A stretch of DNA of 33,313 bases from Gammaproteobacteria bacterium (lineage in GTDB: Bacteria; Pseudomonadota; Gammaproteobacteria; UBA6186; Azoamicaceae). Below are positions 16,868-25,265 of the stretch, piece after piece (the first letter of the stretch is position 1; every line of letters starts with the position of its first letter). The DNA is taken from the NCBI GenBank assembly GCA_030431675.1, contig JAUIIV010000011.1, forward strand, positions 1-33,313, given 5' to 3'. The notes under the pieces were generated by a model, which made no database searches, was not told the origin of the DNA, and worked only from the letters and a program-made list of their open reading frames with translations. Position numbers and translations under genes: made by a program.

Positions 16868-17811
16868 GCCGTAGAGTTTAGCATAGACCAATAATCTGCA
16901 CCACTACACTTCAGGAAGAAAAGTGGGTCGTGACATTGATTATTGGTGCAGTGTAATACAGCTTTGTCGATATTCTGTAAGGTAATGCTTGGGAACTCTA
17001 TGTCCAGACGTACTGCATTAATAAATAGGTCCTTAGCTACTTTGTGTTGTCCTTGATTATATTTAATGCACGTCAACAAGTATAAAGCTGCAGGGTTATT
17101 TGGCTCTATACTTAAAGATCGATGTAACATACTTTCTGCTAGAACATTATTATTTAGCGCTAAGTGACATGCGGCAATAGCACTAATAGCTTCATGATAA
17201 TTTGGAAAAATTGCTAAGGCTTGGTCAAAGTATTTGAGTGCCTCAACATATGATTGATTTGCATATAAACACAAACCATATATATACAGAGGCTCATGTT
17301 GCATGCTATAGGACTTAGTAATATCAGCTGCACCTTTTAAGGCATTTTTATACTCTTTAGCAAATAAGTAACCTACTGTTTTTCCTCTTAGGCCTAGGTA
17401 ACTCTCAGAATCTCTTTGTAGAATAATGTTAAATTGCTCGATCGCAACTGAGTATTGTGCCTGGGTTAAATAGAAATTTGCTAGGTTGAGACGATATTCT
17501 ATGCGTGTAGGGTCTTGTTCTACAGCCTGCATAAAAGATTCGCCTGCACCTTTGTAGTTATGTAAATGCAGAAAAATATTTCCCATTGTTGTGTGAAATA
17601 TAGAATTCTCCTCAGATAGACTCAACGCTGTATGCACAAATAGGTATGCTTCATCAAAGTGTCCTTGCTCCATAGCAATTACACCTAAGGCATGATGTGC
17701 ATCTGCAGAATCAGGGTATCGCTGTAATAGCTGACTAAAGGCTTGAGTTGCTTCAAGGTACTTGCCTTCTTCTAACAGCTTGAGGCCTCTATGCATTAGA
17801 TTTTTTTCCAT
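16864..17811 (-). CDS. TPR-repeat protein coupled to the recombinase
   Basis: This 315-residue soluble protein is built almost wholly of tetratricopeptide repeats. Clear units include GLKLLEEGKYLEATQAFSQL at the N-terminus, HALGVIAMEQGHFDEAYLFV, LANFYLTQAQYSVAIEQFNI and YGLCLYANQSYVEALKYFDQ. The last about 40 residues leave the repeat pattern and hold several Cys (HCTNNQCHDPLFFLKCSG). It is probably an adaptor for protein-protein contacts; the partner is unknown. The 4-bp stop/start overlap with the recombinase gene suggests the pair is made together. No ribosome site precedes the ATG. A perfect TATAAT lies six bases before it, so the message may be leaderless. Confidence 0.8.
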   Translation of the reverse strand: MEKNLMHRGLKLLEEGKYLEATQAFSQLLQRYPDSADAHHALGVIAMEQGHFDEAYLFVHTALSLSEENSIFHTTMGNIFLHLHNYKGAGESFMQAVEQDPTRIEYRLNLANFYLTQAQYSVAIEQFNIILQRDSESYLGLRGKTVGYLFAKEYKNALKGAADITKSYSMQHEPLYIYGLCLYANQSYVEALKYFDQALAIFPNYHEAISAIAACHLALNNNVLAESMLHRSLSIEPNNPAALYLLTCIKYNQGQHKVAKDLFINAVRLDIEFPSITLQNIDKAVLHCTNNQCHDPLFFLKCSGADYWSMLNSTA

Positions 17812-17817
17812 ATACTA

Positions 17818-17823
17818 ATTATA
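17818..17823 (-). promoter_or_regulatory. -10 box for the TPR-recombinase operon
   Basis: TATAAT on the minus strand is a perfect -10 hexamer six bases from the ATG at 17811. No convincing -35 lies 16-18 bases upstream. The spacing implies a transcript starting at or within a base or two of the start codon. Confidence 0.45.
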
Positions 17824-17828
17824 GCCTT

Positions 17829-17856
17829 TTGGCAGAGCGGCTACCTGTGATAAGAT
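17829..17856 (+). promoter_or_regulatory. Candidate promoter for the pitrilysin gene
   Basis: TTGGCA (17829-17834), a 16-base spacer and TAAGAT (17851-17856) end six bases before ATG 17863. An overlapping GATAAT at 19-base spacing is an alternative -10. Together with the missing Shine-Dalgarno it points to a leaderless message. Confidence 0.4.
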
Positions 17857-17862
17857 AATCAC

Positions 17863-20721
17863 ATGTCTATATTGCAAAAAGTAAATAGTATTTTGGTTGT
17901 AGGTCTAGCGTTGATTCTTGCTAGTCCTTTTGTATTAGCCGTAGAAATAAAAAAAAGTCCATACGATAATCGCGCTTATAAATACTTTGTATTAGAGAAT
18001 GGATTGCGTGTTATAGTCGTATCTGATCCAGATGCAGAGTTAGCAGCCGCCGCACTTGATGTTGATGTGGGTAGCTTAAATAATAATCCTGATCGTGAGG
18101 GTATGGCTCATTTTCTTGAGCACATGCTTTTTCTTGGCACCAAGAAATATCCCCAACCAGATGAGTATAGAGAGTATATTGACCGCCATGGAGGGAGTCA
18201 TGGTGCTTTTACGTCATTAATGGATACGCGCTACTATTTCACAGTAATTCCAGATTATTTGTCTGGAGCCCTAGATCGATTTGCTCAGTTCTTTATTGCC
18301 CCTAATTTCGATTCTGACTTAGTTGATAGAGAGCGTAATGCTGTACATGCAGAGTATAGTTTGAAGTATCAGAATGACATGTTACGCACCTATAGGGTAG
18401 ATGGAATCACTGGTAATCCGAAGCATACGTTTGGTTTATTCTCTTGTGGTAATAACGATACTCTAGGCGATTTGCCCGGTAGACCGGCAGTACGTGATCA
18501 GCTTATTGAGTTTTATAATCAATATTATACTGCTCAGCGTATGATTTTAGCGATGGTTGGTCCACAATCTTTATCAGAACTTGAGGCTATGGTACATGAA
18601 TATTTTAGTGCCATTCCTACAAGAGAGGTAGCTAATAATATTATCCAAGAATTGGCGTTTACTCCTCGAGAGACAGGTCTGCAGATATCTGTTAAGCCAA
18701 TTAGTGAGACCAGTCGTTTAATACTTAACTTTCCAATTCCACAACAATTTCAAAATTATGACAATCAATCCATAGACTACATAAATTATATGCTTGGTCA
18801 GTCTGCGCCAGGTGGTTTAGAGCATGCTTTACGTGAAAATAATTGGATTATTGGTATGTATGTTGGTAATGAGAACATTACACACAAACAGGATATACTA
18901 CATGTAAGCTTTGAGTTAACAGATGCTGGCATCAAAAAAGTAGATCAGATAGTAGAATATTTTTACTCCTACATTGACTTTTTGCGTACTCATGGTCCAA
19001 GTCAAGAAGTATTTATGGATTTAAAAAGTGCAGGAGAACGAGAGTTCAACTACATGGAAAAAGAATCTGCTGAGCGACTAGTTATAGAGTTACCCTATGC
19101 TTTAAAGCATTATCCAGTTAAAGATATTTTACATGCGAGCTCTTTTAGCAATAATACACGCTATTCACCAGATAAGATAAAAGATTTGCTAGCTAATATA
19201 ACTCTCGATAATATGCGTATGATATTAGTGGATAAGTCAGTTCACACTAATAAGACTGAGAAGTACTATAACGTTGAATATGCGGTTAATAATTTTACTA
19301 AGCAACAGATTAATTTGTGGAATATTAAGAATCCAGTATTTAACTTTTCTTTGCCTAAGTCTAACCCATATTTGCCAAAGAATTTTGAGCTTTATCCTAG
19401 TGATGATACAACTAAAACAAAACAAAAAGAGCCTATAAACATTTTTAATGAGCCTGGATTTAAAATTTGGTATATGCCTGATGTTCGCTTTAATTTGCCT
19501 AAAGAGGACATAAAAATTCAAATAACTATGCCGAATGCGCAGAGTACGCCAAAGAGAGCTTTACTACAAAAGTTTTTAGTTTTAGCTCTTAAAGATCGCC
19601 TTCAGGAGCAAGAACAATTATTTGAACTTGCTGGTATCAATGTCGATGTCGGGGCTAATCAGGAAGGACTAATACTTGGCATTAATATGTTTAGCGATCG
19701 CGAAGAAGTGATACTTGATGCTCTTATGGATAACATTGAGAATATTAAATTGCAACCTAAACGTTTTGGTGTATATAAAGACTTGATTGCTAGGGATTTA
19801 GATTCTTTTAAGTATGATTTTCCTGCTATGCAAGCTATAAATATTTTAAAAGGGATTGTCTTAAATCCTAGCTGGGTTCCAATGCAACTTATTAAAAATT
19901 TGCAAGGTGTTACACTTGCTGATTTAGAAGAGTATACAACCGAATTTTTGCAACAAATGCAAATAGAGGCTCTTATTCATGGTAATTTATCAAAAGATAA
20001 GGCGAAGAAAGTATTTTCTGCTGCAAGTAACAAGTTATTGATTAACAAAGATAGAGAGCGTACACCTGCATTGCCTGGGTTATTAAAACTGTCTGAACAA
20101 GCCGATTTTACATATATTTTTGCTCCATCTCATAATGACTCTGCGTTGGTCATTTATTCTCAATCAGAAGAAACAGGTGATCAGGCAATAGCTAAAAATG
20201 CATTGTTGACTAGAATTATGCAAGGTCAGTTATTTGATCAATTGCGCACTAGGGAACAGCTTGCATATCTTGTTGATCTAAGTATTTTCAGAGTTCTAGA
20301 ACGGCCTGGCATGGTGTTTATTATTCAATCTTCAGATAAAAATCCAAAATATCTTTATGAGCGTTTTGTAGGTTTTACCCAAGATTTTGCAAAAAAACTT
20401 AGTGGTATGCCAGAAGAAGAATATATGCAATATAGAAGATCTCTACAGAAGATTTTAAGAAAACAAGCTCATACTCTTGGTGATCAGACACGAATGTATT
20501 GGGAACAAATTAGCAATCATAGCTATAGGTTTAATTTTAATGAAGACATAGCCACACAGCTCGAAGATGTGTCTATTACTGATGTTATTAACTACTTGAA
20601 TCAGTGTTGGCTAAACAACAACAGTATGCGACGGGTATCAGTTGTATCATCATCGGATGATCCCTACAATCATGGGCAGCTAATTGATAATATTACTGAG
20701 TTTAAAGAATTTAGATCTTAG
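17863..20721 (+). CDS. ptrA: Pitrilysin-like M16 zinc protease (insulinase family)
   Basis: This 952-residue protein matches the length and layout of periplasmic protease III. A signal peptide (residues 1-26, ending LASPFVLA) is followed by the inverted zinc motif HFLEH (83-87) and the distal ligand Glu164 in ERNAVHAEY. That is 77 residues after the second His, as in pitrilysin. The catalytic loop reads GGSHGAFTS, where many relatives have NA(S/Y)T. The C-terminal, catalytically inactive M16 halves follow, including the family segment FDQLRTREQLAYLV (about 789-802). It should degrade small peptides in the periplasm. The stop overlaps the convergent histidine-kinase stop by four bases. Confidence 0.9.
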   Translation: MSILQKVNSILVVGLALILASPFVLAVEIKKSPYDNRAYKYFVLENGLRVIVVSDPDAELAAAALDVDVGSLNNNPDREGMAHFLEHMLFLGTKKYPQPDEYREYIDRHGGSHGAFTSLMDTRYYFTVIPDYLSGALDRFAQFFIAPNFDSDLVDRERNAVHAEYSLKYQNDMLRTYRVDGITGNPKHTFGLFSCGNNDTLGDLPGRPAVRDQLIEFYNQYYTAQRMILAMVGPQSLSELEAMVHEYFSAIPTREVANNIIQELAFTPRETGLQISVKPISETSRLILNFPIPQQFQNYDNQSIDYINYMLGQSAPGGLEHALRENNWIIGMYVGNENITHKQDILHVSFELTDAGIKKVDQIVEYFYSYIDFLRTHGPSQEVFMDLKSAGEREFNYMEKESAERLVIELPYALKHYPVKDILHASSFSNNTRYSPDKIKDLLANITLDNMRMILVDKSVHTNKTEKYYNVEYAVNNFTKQQINLWNIKNPVFNFSLPKSNPYLPKNFELYPSDDTTKTKQKEPINIFNEPGFKIWYMPDVRFNLPKEDIKIQITMPNAQSTPKRALLQKFLVLALKDRLQEQEQLFELAGINVDVGANQEGLILGINMFSDREEVILDALMDNIENIKLQPKRFGVYKDLIARDLDSFKYDFPAMQAINILKGIVLNPSWVPMQLIKNLQGVTLADLEEYTTEFLQQMQIEALIHGNLSKDKAKKVFSAASNKLLINKDRERTPALPGLLKLSEQADFTYIFAPSHNDSALVIYSQSEETGDQAIAKNALLTRIMQGQLFDQLRTREQLAYLVDLSIFRVLERPGMVFIIQSSDKNPKYLYERFVGFTQDFAKKLSGMPEEEYMQYRRSLQKILRKQAHTLGDQTRMYWEQISNHSYRFNFNEDIATQLEDVSITDVINYLNQCWLNNNSMRRVSVVSSSDDPYNHGQLIDNITEFKEFRS

Positions 20722-21878
20722 TCTAGGTGTTTTACCGGCAGAGTAATTGTAAATTTACTAAAAGCATTTTCTACAGATTCTATCACAATGCTACCATGAT
20801 GATGCATATTTATAATATTGTAACATATAGATAATCCTAGCCCAGTACCTTTTCCACTGCTTTTAGTAGTGAAAAATGGTTGAAATACTTGGTCTATAAT
20901 TTCCTCTGGGATCCCTGGGCCATTATCATATATTTCAATTTTAACGACACTTTTAGATTGTTGTGTGACCTTGATGTTTATTTCCTTGCTCGCTTCTTGA
21001 GTTGCAAGAGCTTGAGCACTATTGCGAATAATGTTAATTATTACTTGCTCGATCTCCTGCGGGTCACATTCTATTATTACTGCTTTATCTGGAAAATCTT
21101 TGCTAAAGTTAATATCCTTAAAATCACTATCATCCTGTAAATTTACTTCCATTTCCGCAACCTGGATCCCTTTCTCAATAATATCAATTAGATTATTTTT
21201 GGTTTTCTTGTTTGGTCTATTTCTAACAAATTTAAGCATATTTGTTACTATTCTAGAAGCACGTTCTCCTTCTTTACTAATGTTATCAAGAAAACTGGAA
21301 ACGCTGCGTTCTTGAAAATATTTTTTTAGTTTCTCTAGATCTAAACCTATCTCTTCAGCAGTTTTTCTATTGCTATCTAACTCAGGATTAAGGCGACGTT
21401 TTATATTCTGTGCACTTTGTATAATACTGGCTAGAGGGTTATTTATTTCATGAGCTACACCTGCAACAGATGCACCAACAGAAGCAAGTTTTTCTATTTG
21501 TGCTAGCTCAGAGTCACTTTTAACTCCTGATGTTATATCATCAATTATTATTACAGCCTCACGTTGATTTATAACTGGCACTGGATAGACAGTAATATCA
21601 AATATCTTGTGTAGATCATCTGCACTAATTATTATCTTTGCATGCTTTACATTTTGTATGCTTTGACTGCTAAGAGCTTCCTTGACCATTCCTAAGTAAT
21701 CAGTTAGTGCAGGAATTATTAAGTTGAGCTTACGGCCTATTGCATACTCAGCAGGTATTTTTGTTTTTTCTGCAATGCATTTATTCCAGTCCTGAATAGT
21801 GTAATCTTGTCGTACAACGATAAGCGCAGACGGCATTTGCTGGAGTACATTTTTTAGTCGTTCTAGGTTGTCTTCCAT
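20718..21878 (-). CDS. Soluble PAS-domain sensor histidine kinase (orphan)
   Basis: This is a signalling kinase. From MEDNLERLKN (386 aa) it has a PAS domain (about 5-115), then a HisKA domain with phosphoacceptor His143 (GVAHEINNPLAS). The ATPase domain has N-box NIIRNSAQAL, G1 DNGPGIP, F-box FFTTKSSG and G2 GTGLGLS. No membrane segment follows this start, so it is cytoplasmic and resembles NtrB-type kinases. A start at 21959 would add 27 residues rich in Ile/Val. I prefer 21878 because GAG lies eight bases before it and the PAS domain begins here. No response regulator is nearby, so its partner is elsewhere. Confidence 0.85.
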   Translation of the reverse strand: MEDNLERLKNVLQQMPSALIVVRQDYTIQDWNKCIAEKTKIPAEYAIGRKLNLIIPALTDYLGMVKEALSSQSIQNVKHAKIIISADDLHKIFDITVYPVPVINQREAVIIIDDITSGVKSDSELAQIEKLASVGASVAGVAHEINNPLASIIQSAQNIKRRLNPELDSNRKTAEEIGLDLEKLKKYFQERSVSSFLDNISKEGERASRIVTNMLKFVRNRPNKKTKNNLIDIIEKGIQVAEMEVNLQDDSDFKDINFSKDFPDKAVIIECDPQEIEQVIINIIRNSAQALATQEASKEINIKVTQQSKSVVKIEIYDNGPGIPEEIIDQVFQPFFTTKSSGKGTGLGLSICYNIINMHHHGSIVIESVENAFSKFTITLPVKHLD

Positions 21879-22001
21879 ATATCGCTCTATGTCGATGTAT
21901 TTTATGGTTATTATACTAACTGTAAAGCTAAAGTCGATAACTTGCAAAATCTGAGGCATACATGTAGGGTTATATGGTATATATTGTCAAGATAATTAGG
22001 T

Positions 22002-24023
22002 ATGGTCAACGTGCCCACAAGTTATGAATTAGCTGATTTCCCTAAATTTTCTGAGTTAACTGCCGAGAGATTTGCTACGCAGATTAAGCAAGCCCTTGAT
22101 GAGTATCAAGCGGTTATTAGTCGAGTTAAAACTACTCGTGACTTTACCTGGGATGGAGCCATTCAACCTCTAGAAGAAGCGGCAGAGCGTCTTGACAAAA
22201 TCTGGGGTTGGCTAGACCACATAAATTCAGTAGCTAAGACAAGTGATATTCGCGAAGTCTATGAACAGTTACTACCGCATATAAGTAACTTCCACACTGA
22301 AGTTTTACATGATAAAAAATTGTTTATGTTGTTTATTGAATATAAAGATAGCATAGAGTTTAATAAACTTGCTACTGCACAACAGACTATTATTAACAAT
22401 ACTATTCGTGATTTCAATCTTTCTGGTGTTGATCTTAATCCAGATGCCCGTAACAAGTATAAAGGTTATGTTGAAGGAATAAATGAACTTGAAAATAGAT
22501 TTAGCAACAATGTTCTAGATGCTACGGAAGCATATACATTCCATATAAATTTGGATGAGAGAGATAAACTTGCAGGTCTGCCAAAACATACTGTGCAGCA
22601 TGCAGAAACAGTTGCGGCAAAACACAAAGTGAAAGGATGGGTTTTAACTTTAGATTATCCGTGCTATCACGCGATTATGGCGTATGCAGAAGATAGAAAT
22701 TTACGGGAAACATTTTATCGTGAATATAATACACGAGCAACAAACGGGCAGTTCGATAATACTTCAGTAATTGCAGAATTACTGAAGTTACGCTACAACT
22801 TGGCTAGAGTTACTGGTTATGAGTGTTATGCAGAGTATTCTTTGATCCCTAAGTCTGCAGAAAGCGTAAGTGAAGTTAATCAATTTATGCATGATCTTGC
22901 AACACAGGTTCGCTCGCTTGCCCGTACAGAATTTAATGACTTAACAGTTTTTGCGCATAGCATAGGCCTCAAAGGCAACATGCAGGCGCATGATTTTACT
23001 TTCTACGCAGAGAAACTACGTAAAGAAAAGTTTCATTATACTGAAGAAGAATATAGAGACTATTTTCCAGAGCCGCGTGTACTGACAGGCATGTTCAAAT
23101 TGGCTAGGCAATTATTTGGCCTAAGTATAACTGAGGTTGCAGATTTCGATAAGTGGCACAAGTCGGTTAGATTGTTTAAAGTGGTAGATGCTTATAATAA
23201 ACTTCGAGGATACTTTTATATAGATCTTTATGCTCGTCCCGGCAAGATAGGCGGCGCGTGGGTAGCAGAATGTTCTTCAAGGGTACGCTTTGCTAATGAT
23301 TATTTACAGCGCCCGGTAGCTTTTTTAAACTGTAACTTTGCCCCACCAGTAGGAGACAAACCTGGGTTGCTGTCGCATGGCGAAGTGATTACTTTATTTC
23401 ATGAGTTTGGTCATACGTTGCATCACGTTTTAACTAAAGTAGACTTTTTTAGCGTATCTGGTATGAACGGTGTAGCTTGGGATGCTGTAGAGCTTCCTAG
23501 CCAATTTATGGAGAATTGGTGTTGGGAGTGGGTTGTAATGCAAGATATCTCTGAGAATGTAAATACAGGCGAACCTTTGCCACGTAAGATGTTTGATCAG
23601 CTGGTTGCAAGTAAAAACTTCTTGACTGCACTTGCAATCTTGCGCCAGATTGAGTTTAGCTTATTTGATATGATGATTCATGAAGGTGAAAATATTGATG
23701 CTCACGAGACATTACTTAAACTTCGCAACGAGCTAGCAGTAGTCCCCGTTCCAGATTTCAATCGGTATGAAAATAGCTTCACCCATATATTTGATGGATC
23801 TTATGCAGCAGGGTATTATAGCTATTTATGGGCAGAGGTGCTAAGCTGTGACGCGTTTGATAAGTTCCGTGAAAATGGATTAATCAATCCTGAGTTGGGT
23901 AAGTCCTTTTTGGTCAACATTTTAGAACAAGGAGGGGCAAAGCCTGCTATGGAGTTGTTTGTTGCTTTTGCGGGTCGCAAACCAACGGTGGATGCTTTGC
24001 TAAAGCACCATGGAATTGAATAG
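22002..24023 (+). CDS. prlC: Oligopeptidase A (M3 family zinc metallopeptidase)
   Basis: This 673-residue cytosolic peptidase cleaves short peptides and signal-peptide fragments. The zinc site is HEFGH (467-471), inside TLFHEFGHTLHH, and the third ligand is Glu497 in WDAVELPSQFMENW. The substrate loop includes FDGSYAAGYYSYLWAEV near the C-terminus. Length and order match PrlC/OpdA. It leads the operon with the 24045 gene, xseA and xseB, with gaps of 21, 12 and no bases. GATAAT lies five bases before the ATG and there is no ribosome site, so this may be another leaderless start. Confidence 0.92.
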   Translation: MVNVPTSYELADFPKFSELTAERFATQIKQALDEYQAVISRVKTTRDFTWDGAIQPLEEAAERLDKIWGWLDHINSVAKTSDIREVYEQLLPHISNFHTEVLHDKKLFMLFIEYKDSIEFNKLATAQQTIINNTIRDFNLSGVDLNPDARNKYKGYVEGINELENRFSNNVLDATEAYTFHINLDERDKLAGLPKHTVQHAETVAAKHKVKGWVLTLDYPCYHAIMAYAEDRNLRETFYREYNTRATNGQFDNTSVIAELLKLRYNLARVTGYECYAEYSLIPKSAESVSEVNQFMHDLATQVRSLARTEFNDLTVFAHSIGLKGNMQAHDFTFYAEKLRKEKFHYTEEEYRDYFPEPRVLTGMFKLARQLFGLSITEVADFDKWHKSVRLFKVVDAYNKLRGYFYIDLYARPGKIGGAWVAECSSRVRFANDYLQRPVAFLNCNFAPPVGDKPGLLSHGEVITLFHEFGHTLHHVLTKVDFFSVSGMNGVAWDAVELPSQFMENWCWEWVVMQDISENVNTGEPLPRKMFDQLVASKNFLTALAILRQIEFSLFDMMIHEGENIDAHETLLKLRNELAVVPVPDFNRYENSFTHIFDGSYAAGYYSYLWAEVLSCDAFDKFRENGLINPELGKSFLVNILEQGGAKPAMELFVAFAGRKPTVDALLKHHGIE

Positions 24024-24044
24024 CCTTACATTAGGGAGTTATAT

Positions 24045-25253
24045 ATGTCAGGAGATAGAATTTTTCAGTTTCTAGTTAAGAAGGGAATAACCCCGCTCTC
24101 AACCTATTGGAAAGCCTGGATAGCTCCAAATGCAGCTGTGCCAGGTTTAGCCTCAGAAGCTGAGACGCCATCAACTACTGCATTTTTGATGAATAGTCTA
24201 GCAAGCCCACTTGTAGATTATGAGCTTAAATCCGACAAGCTAAAAGTAATTAGTACTCTTTTACATAGTCTCACAGATTTGATACAAAGCTATCCAAAAC
24301 CAACTGACGATCTTTTGGATTGGCTAGAACAAACATTTGCTAAATTAGAAGCACATATATTAACAGCAGAGACTGGCATAAATCGAACTAGGGCAACCCA
24401 TGATAAAAAACAAAGTGAATGTGATCTTTGTCTTAAGGTTTTACAGGATTTAGCTAAATGGGCGCATTACGGAGCCGCATCAAGCACAAAGCATCCAGAC
24501 AACATTAATATTATAGATCGTATTATGATTGTCCTTAGATTCCAATATTGTGTGGGTGATGAATACTCAAGCAGAAAGCCTTTGCAACAACACTTTACCT
24601 CGTTGGCTGCATTGCTTATGGAAGAAGTAATTAAGCTGCAGGTTAATTCATTACGTAGTGATTATCTAGCTGATAATAAACTTTTAGATACTCCAGCTAT
24701 AGAATTAATTATTGTGCTATTAAAGGCTATAGATCATATAGAAAGAGTAAATACGCAGAGTGAAAGTTTAGAAGATCGCTGTGTAGATTTGACTGCTATT
24801 ATCAATTCGCTAATATTAGAATGCAGGACAATTTTGGAAGACAAAGAAGTTGGATTATTGGGAAGCATGTATGATGGTATTTCTACTGTTGCTGCACAAA
24901 TAGGCAGAGCTGCTGCACCCTTAACACCAGAAGTAGTTTCTACGCCTATAGTAGCTGTTAGCAGTACATTAAGCTCTGTAATGCCAGAAAGACAAGGTGG
25001 TAATAACTTTTTAGAAGAATTAATCAAGAAGCTTAAGGCTGCATTAATGAACCTTCAAGTGGCTAGTAAAGCCGTCGAAGATATATCTAAACAAGCTAGT
25101 GTGCAAGAAAGCTCACAGCCGCTTGTCCCAGCGTTTAATGCGAGCACAGGGCCTATCAGTAGTGCAGATGCAGCAATGAATCTCCTTAGTGGAAGAGGTG
25201 AAACTCAGGGTAGCCGTTCTAAAAAGAAAGGCACAACACTTGGTTCTGGTTAA
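24045..25253 (+). CDS. Hypothetical 402-residue protein between prlC and xseA
   Basis: I do not recognise it. The protein is largely helical, without a signal peptide or convincing membrane segment. A central part (about 60-230) is rich in Leu/Ile helices, and a segment around 275-320 is rich in Ala, Val and Ser (TVAAQIGRAAAPLTPEVVSTPIV...). The Gly/Ser/Lys-rich tail is GSRSKKKGTTLGSG. AGGGAG sits eight bases before the ATG. It lies 21 bases after prlC and 12 before xseA, so it is co-transcribed with housekeeping genes. The disordered polar tail is of the kind seen in secreted effectors, but nothing here proves secretion. Confidence 0.7.
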   Translation: MSGDRIFQFLVKKGITPLSTYWKAWIAPNAAVPGLASEAETPSTTAFLMNSLASPLVDYELKSDKLKVISTLLHSLTDLIQSYPKPTDDLLDWLEQTFAKLEAHILTAETGINRTRATHDKKQSECDLCLKVLQDLAKWAHYGAASSTKHPDNINIIDRIMIVLRFQYCVGDEYSSRKPLQQHFTSLAALLMEEVIKLQVNSLRSDYLADNKLLDTPAIELIIVLLKAIDHIERVNTQSESLEDRCVDLTAIINSLILECRTILEDKEVGLLGSMYDGISTVAAQIGRAAAPLTPEVVSTPIVAVSSTLSSVMPERQGGNNFLEELIKKLKAALMNLQVASKAVEDISKQASVQESSQPLVPAFNASTGPISSADAAMNLLSGRGETQGSRSKKKGTTLGSG

Positions 25254-25265
25254 GGTTACATATCA

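Noticed and set aside
735..17811. Other long opposite-strand frames inside the aap genes, the DASS gene, the zipper-protein gene and the recombinase
   Set aside because: They lie fully within well-supported genes, lack family motifs and ribosome sites, and are explained as antisense shadows.
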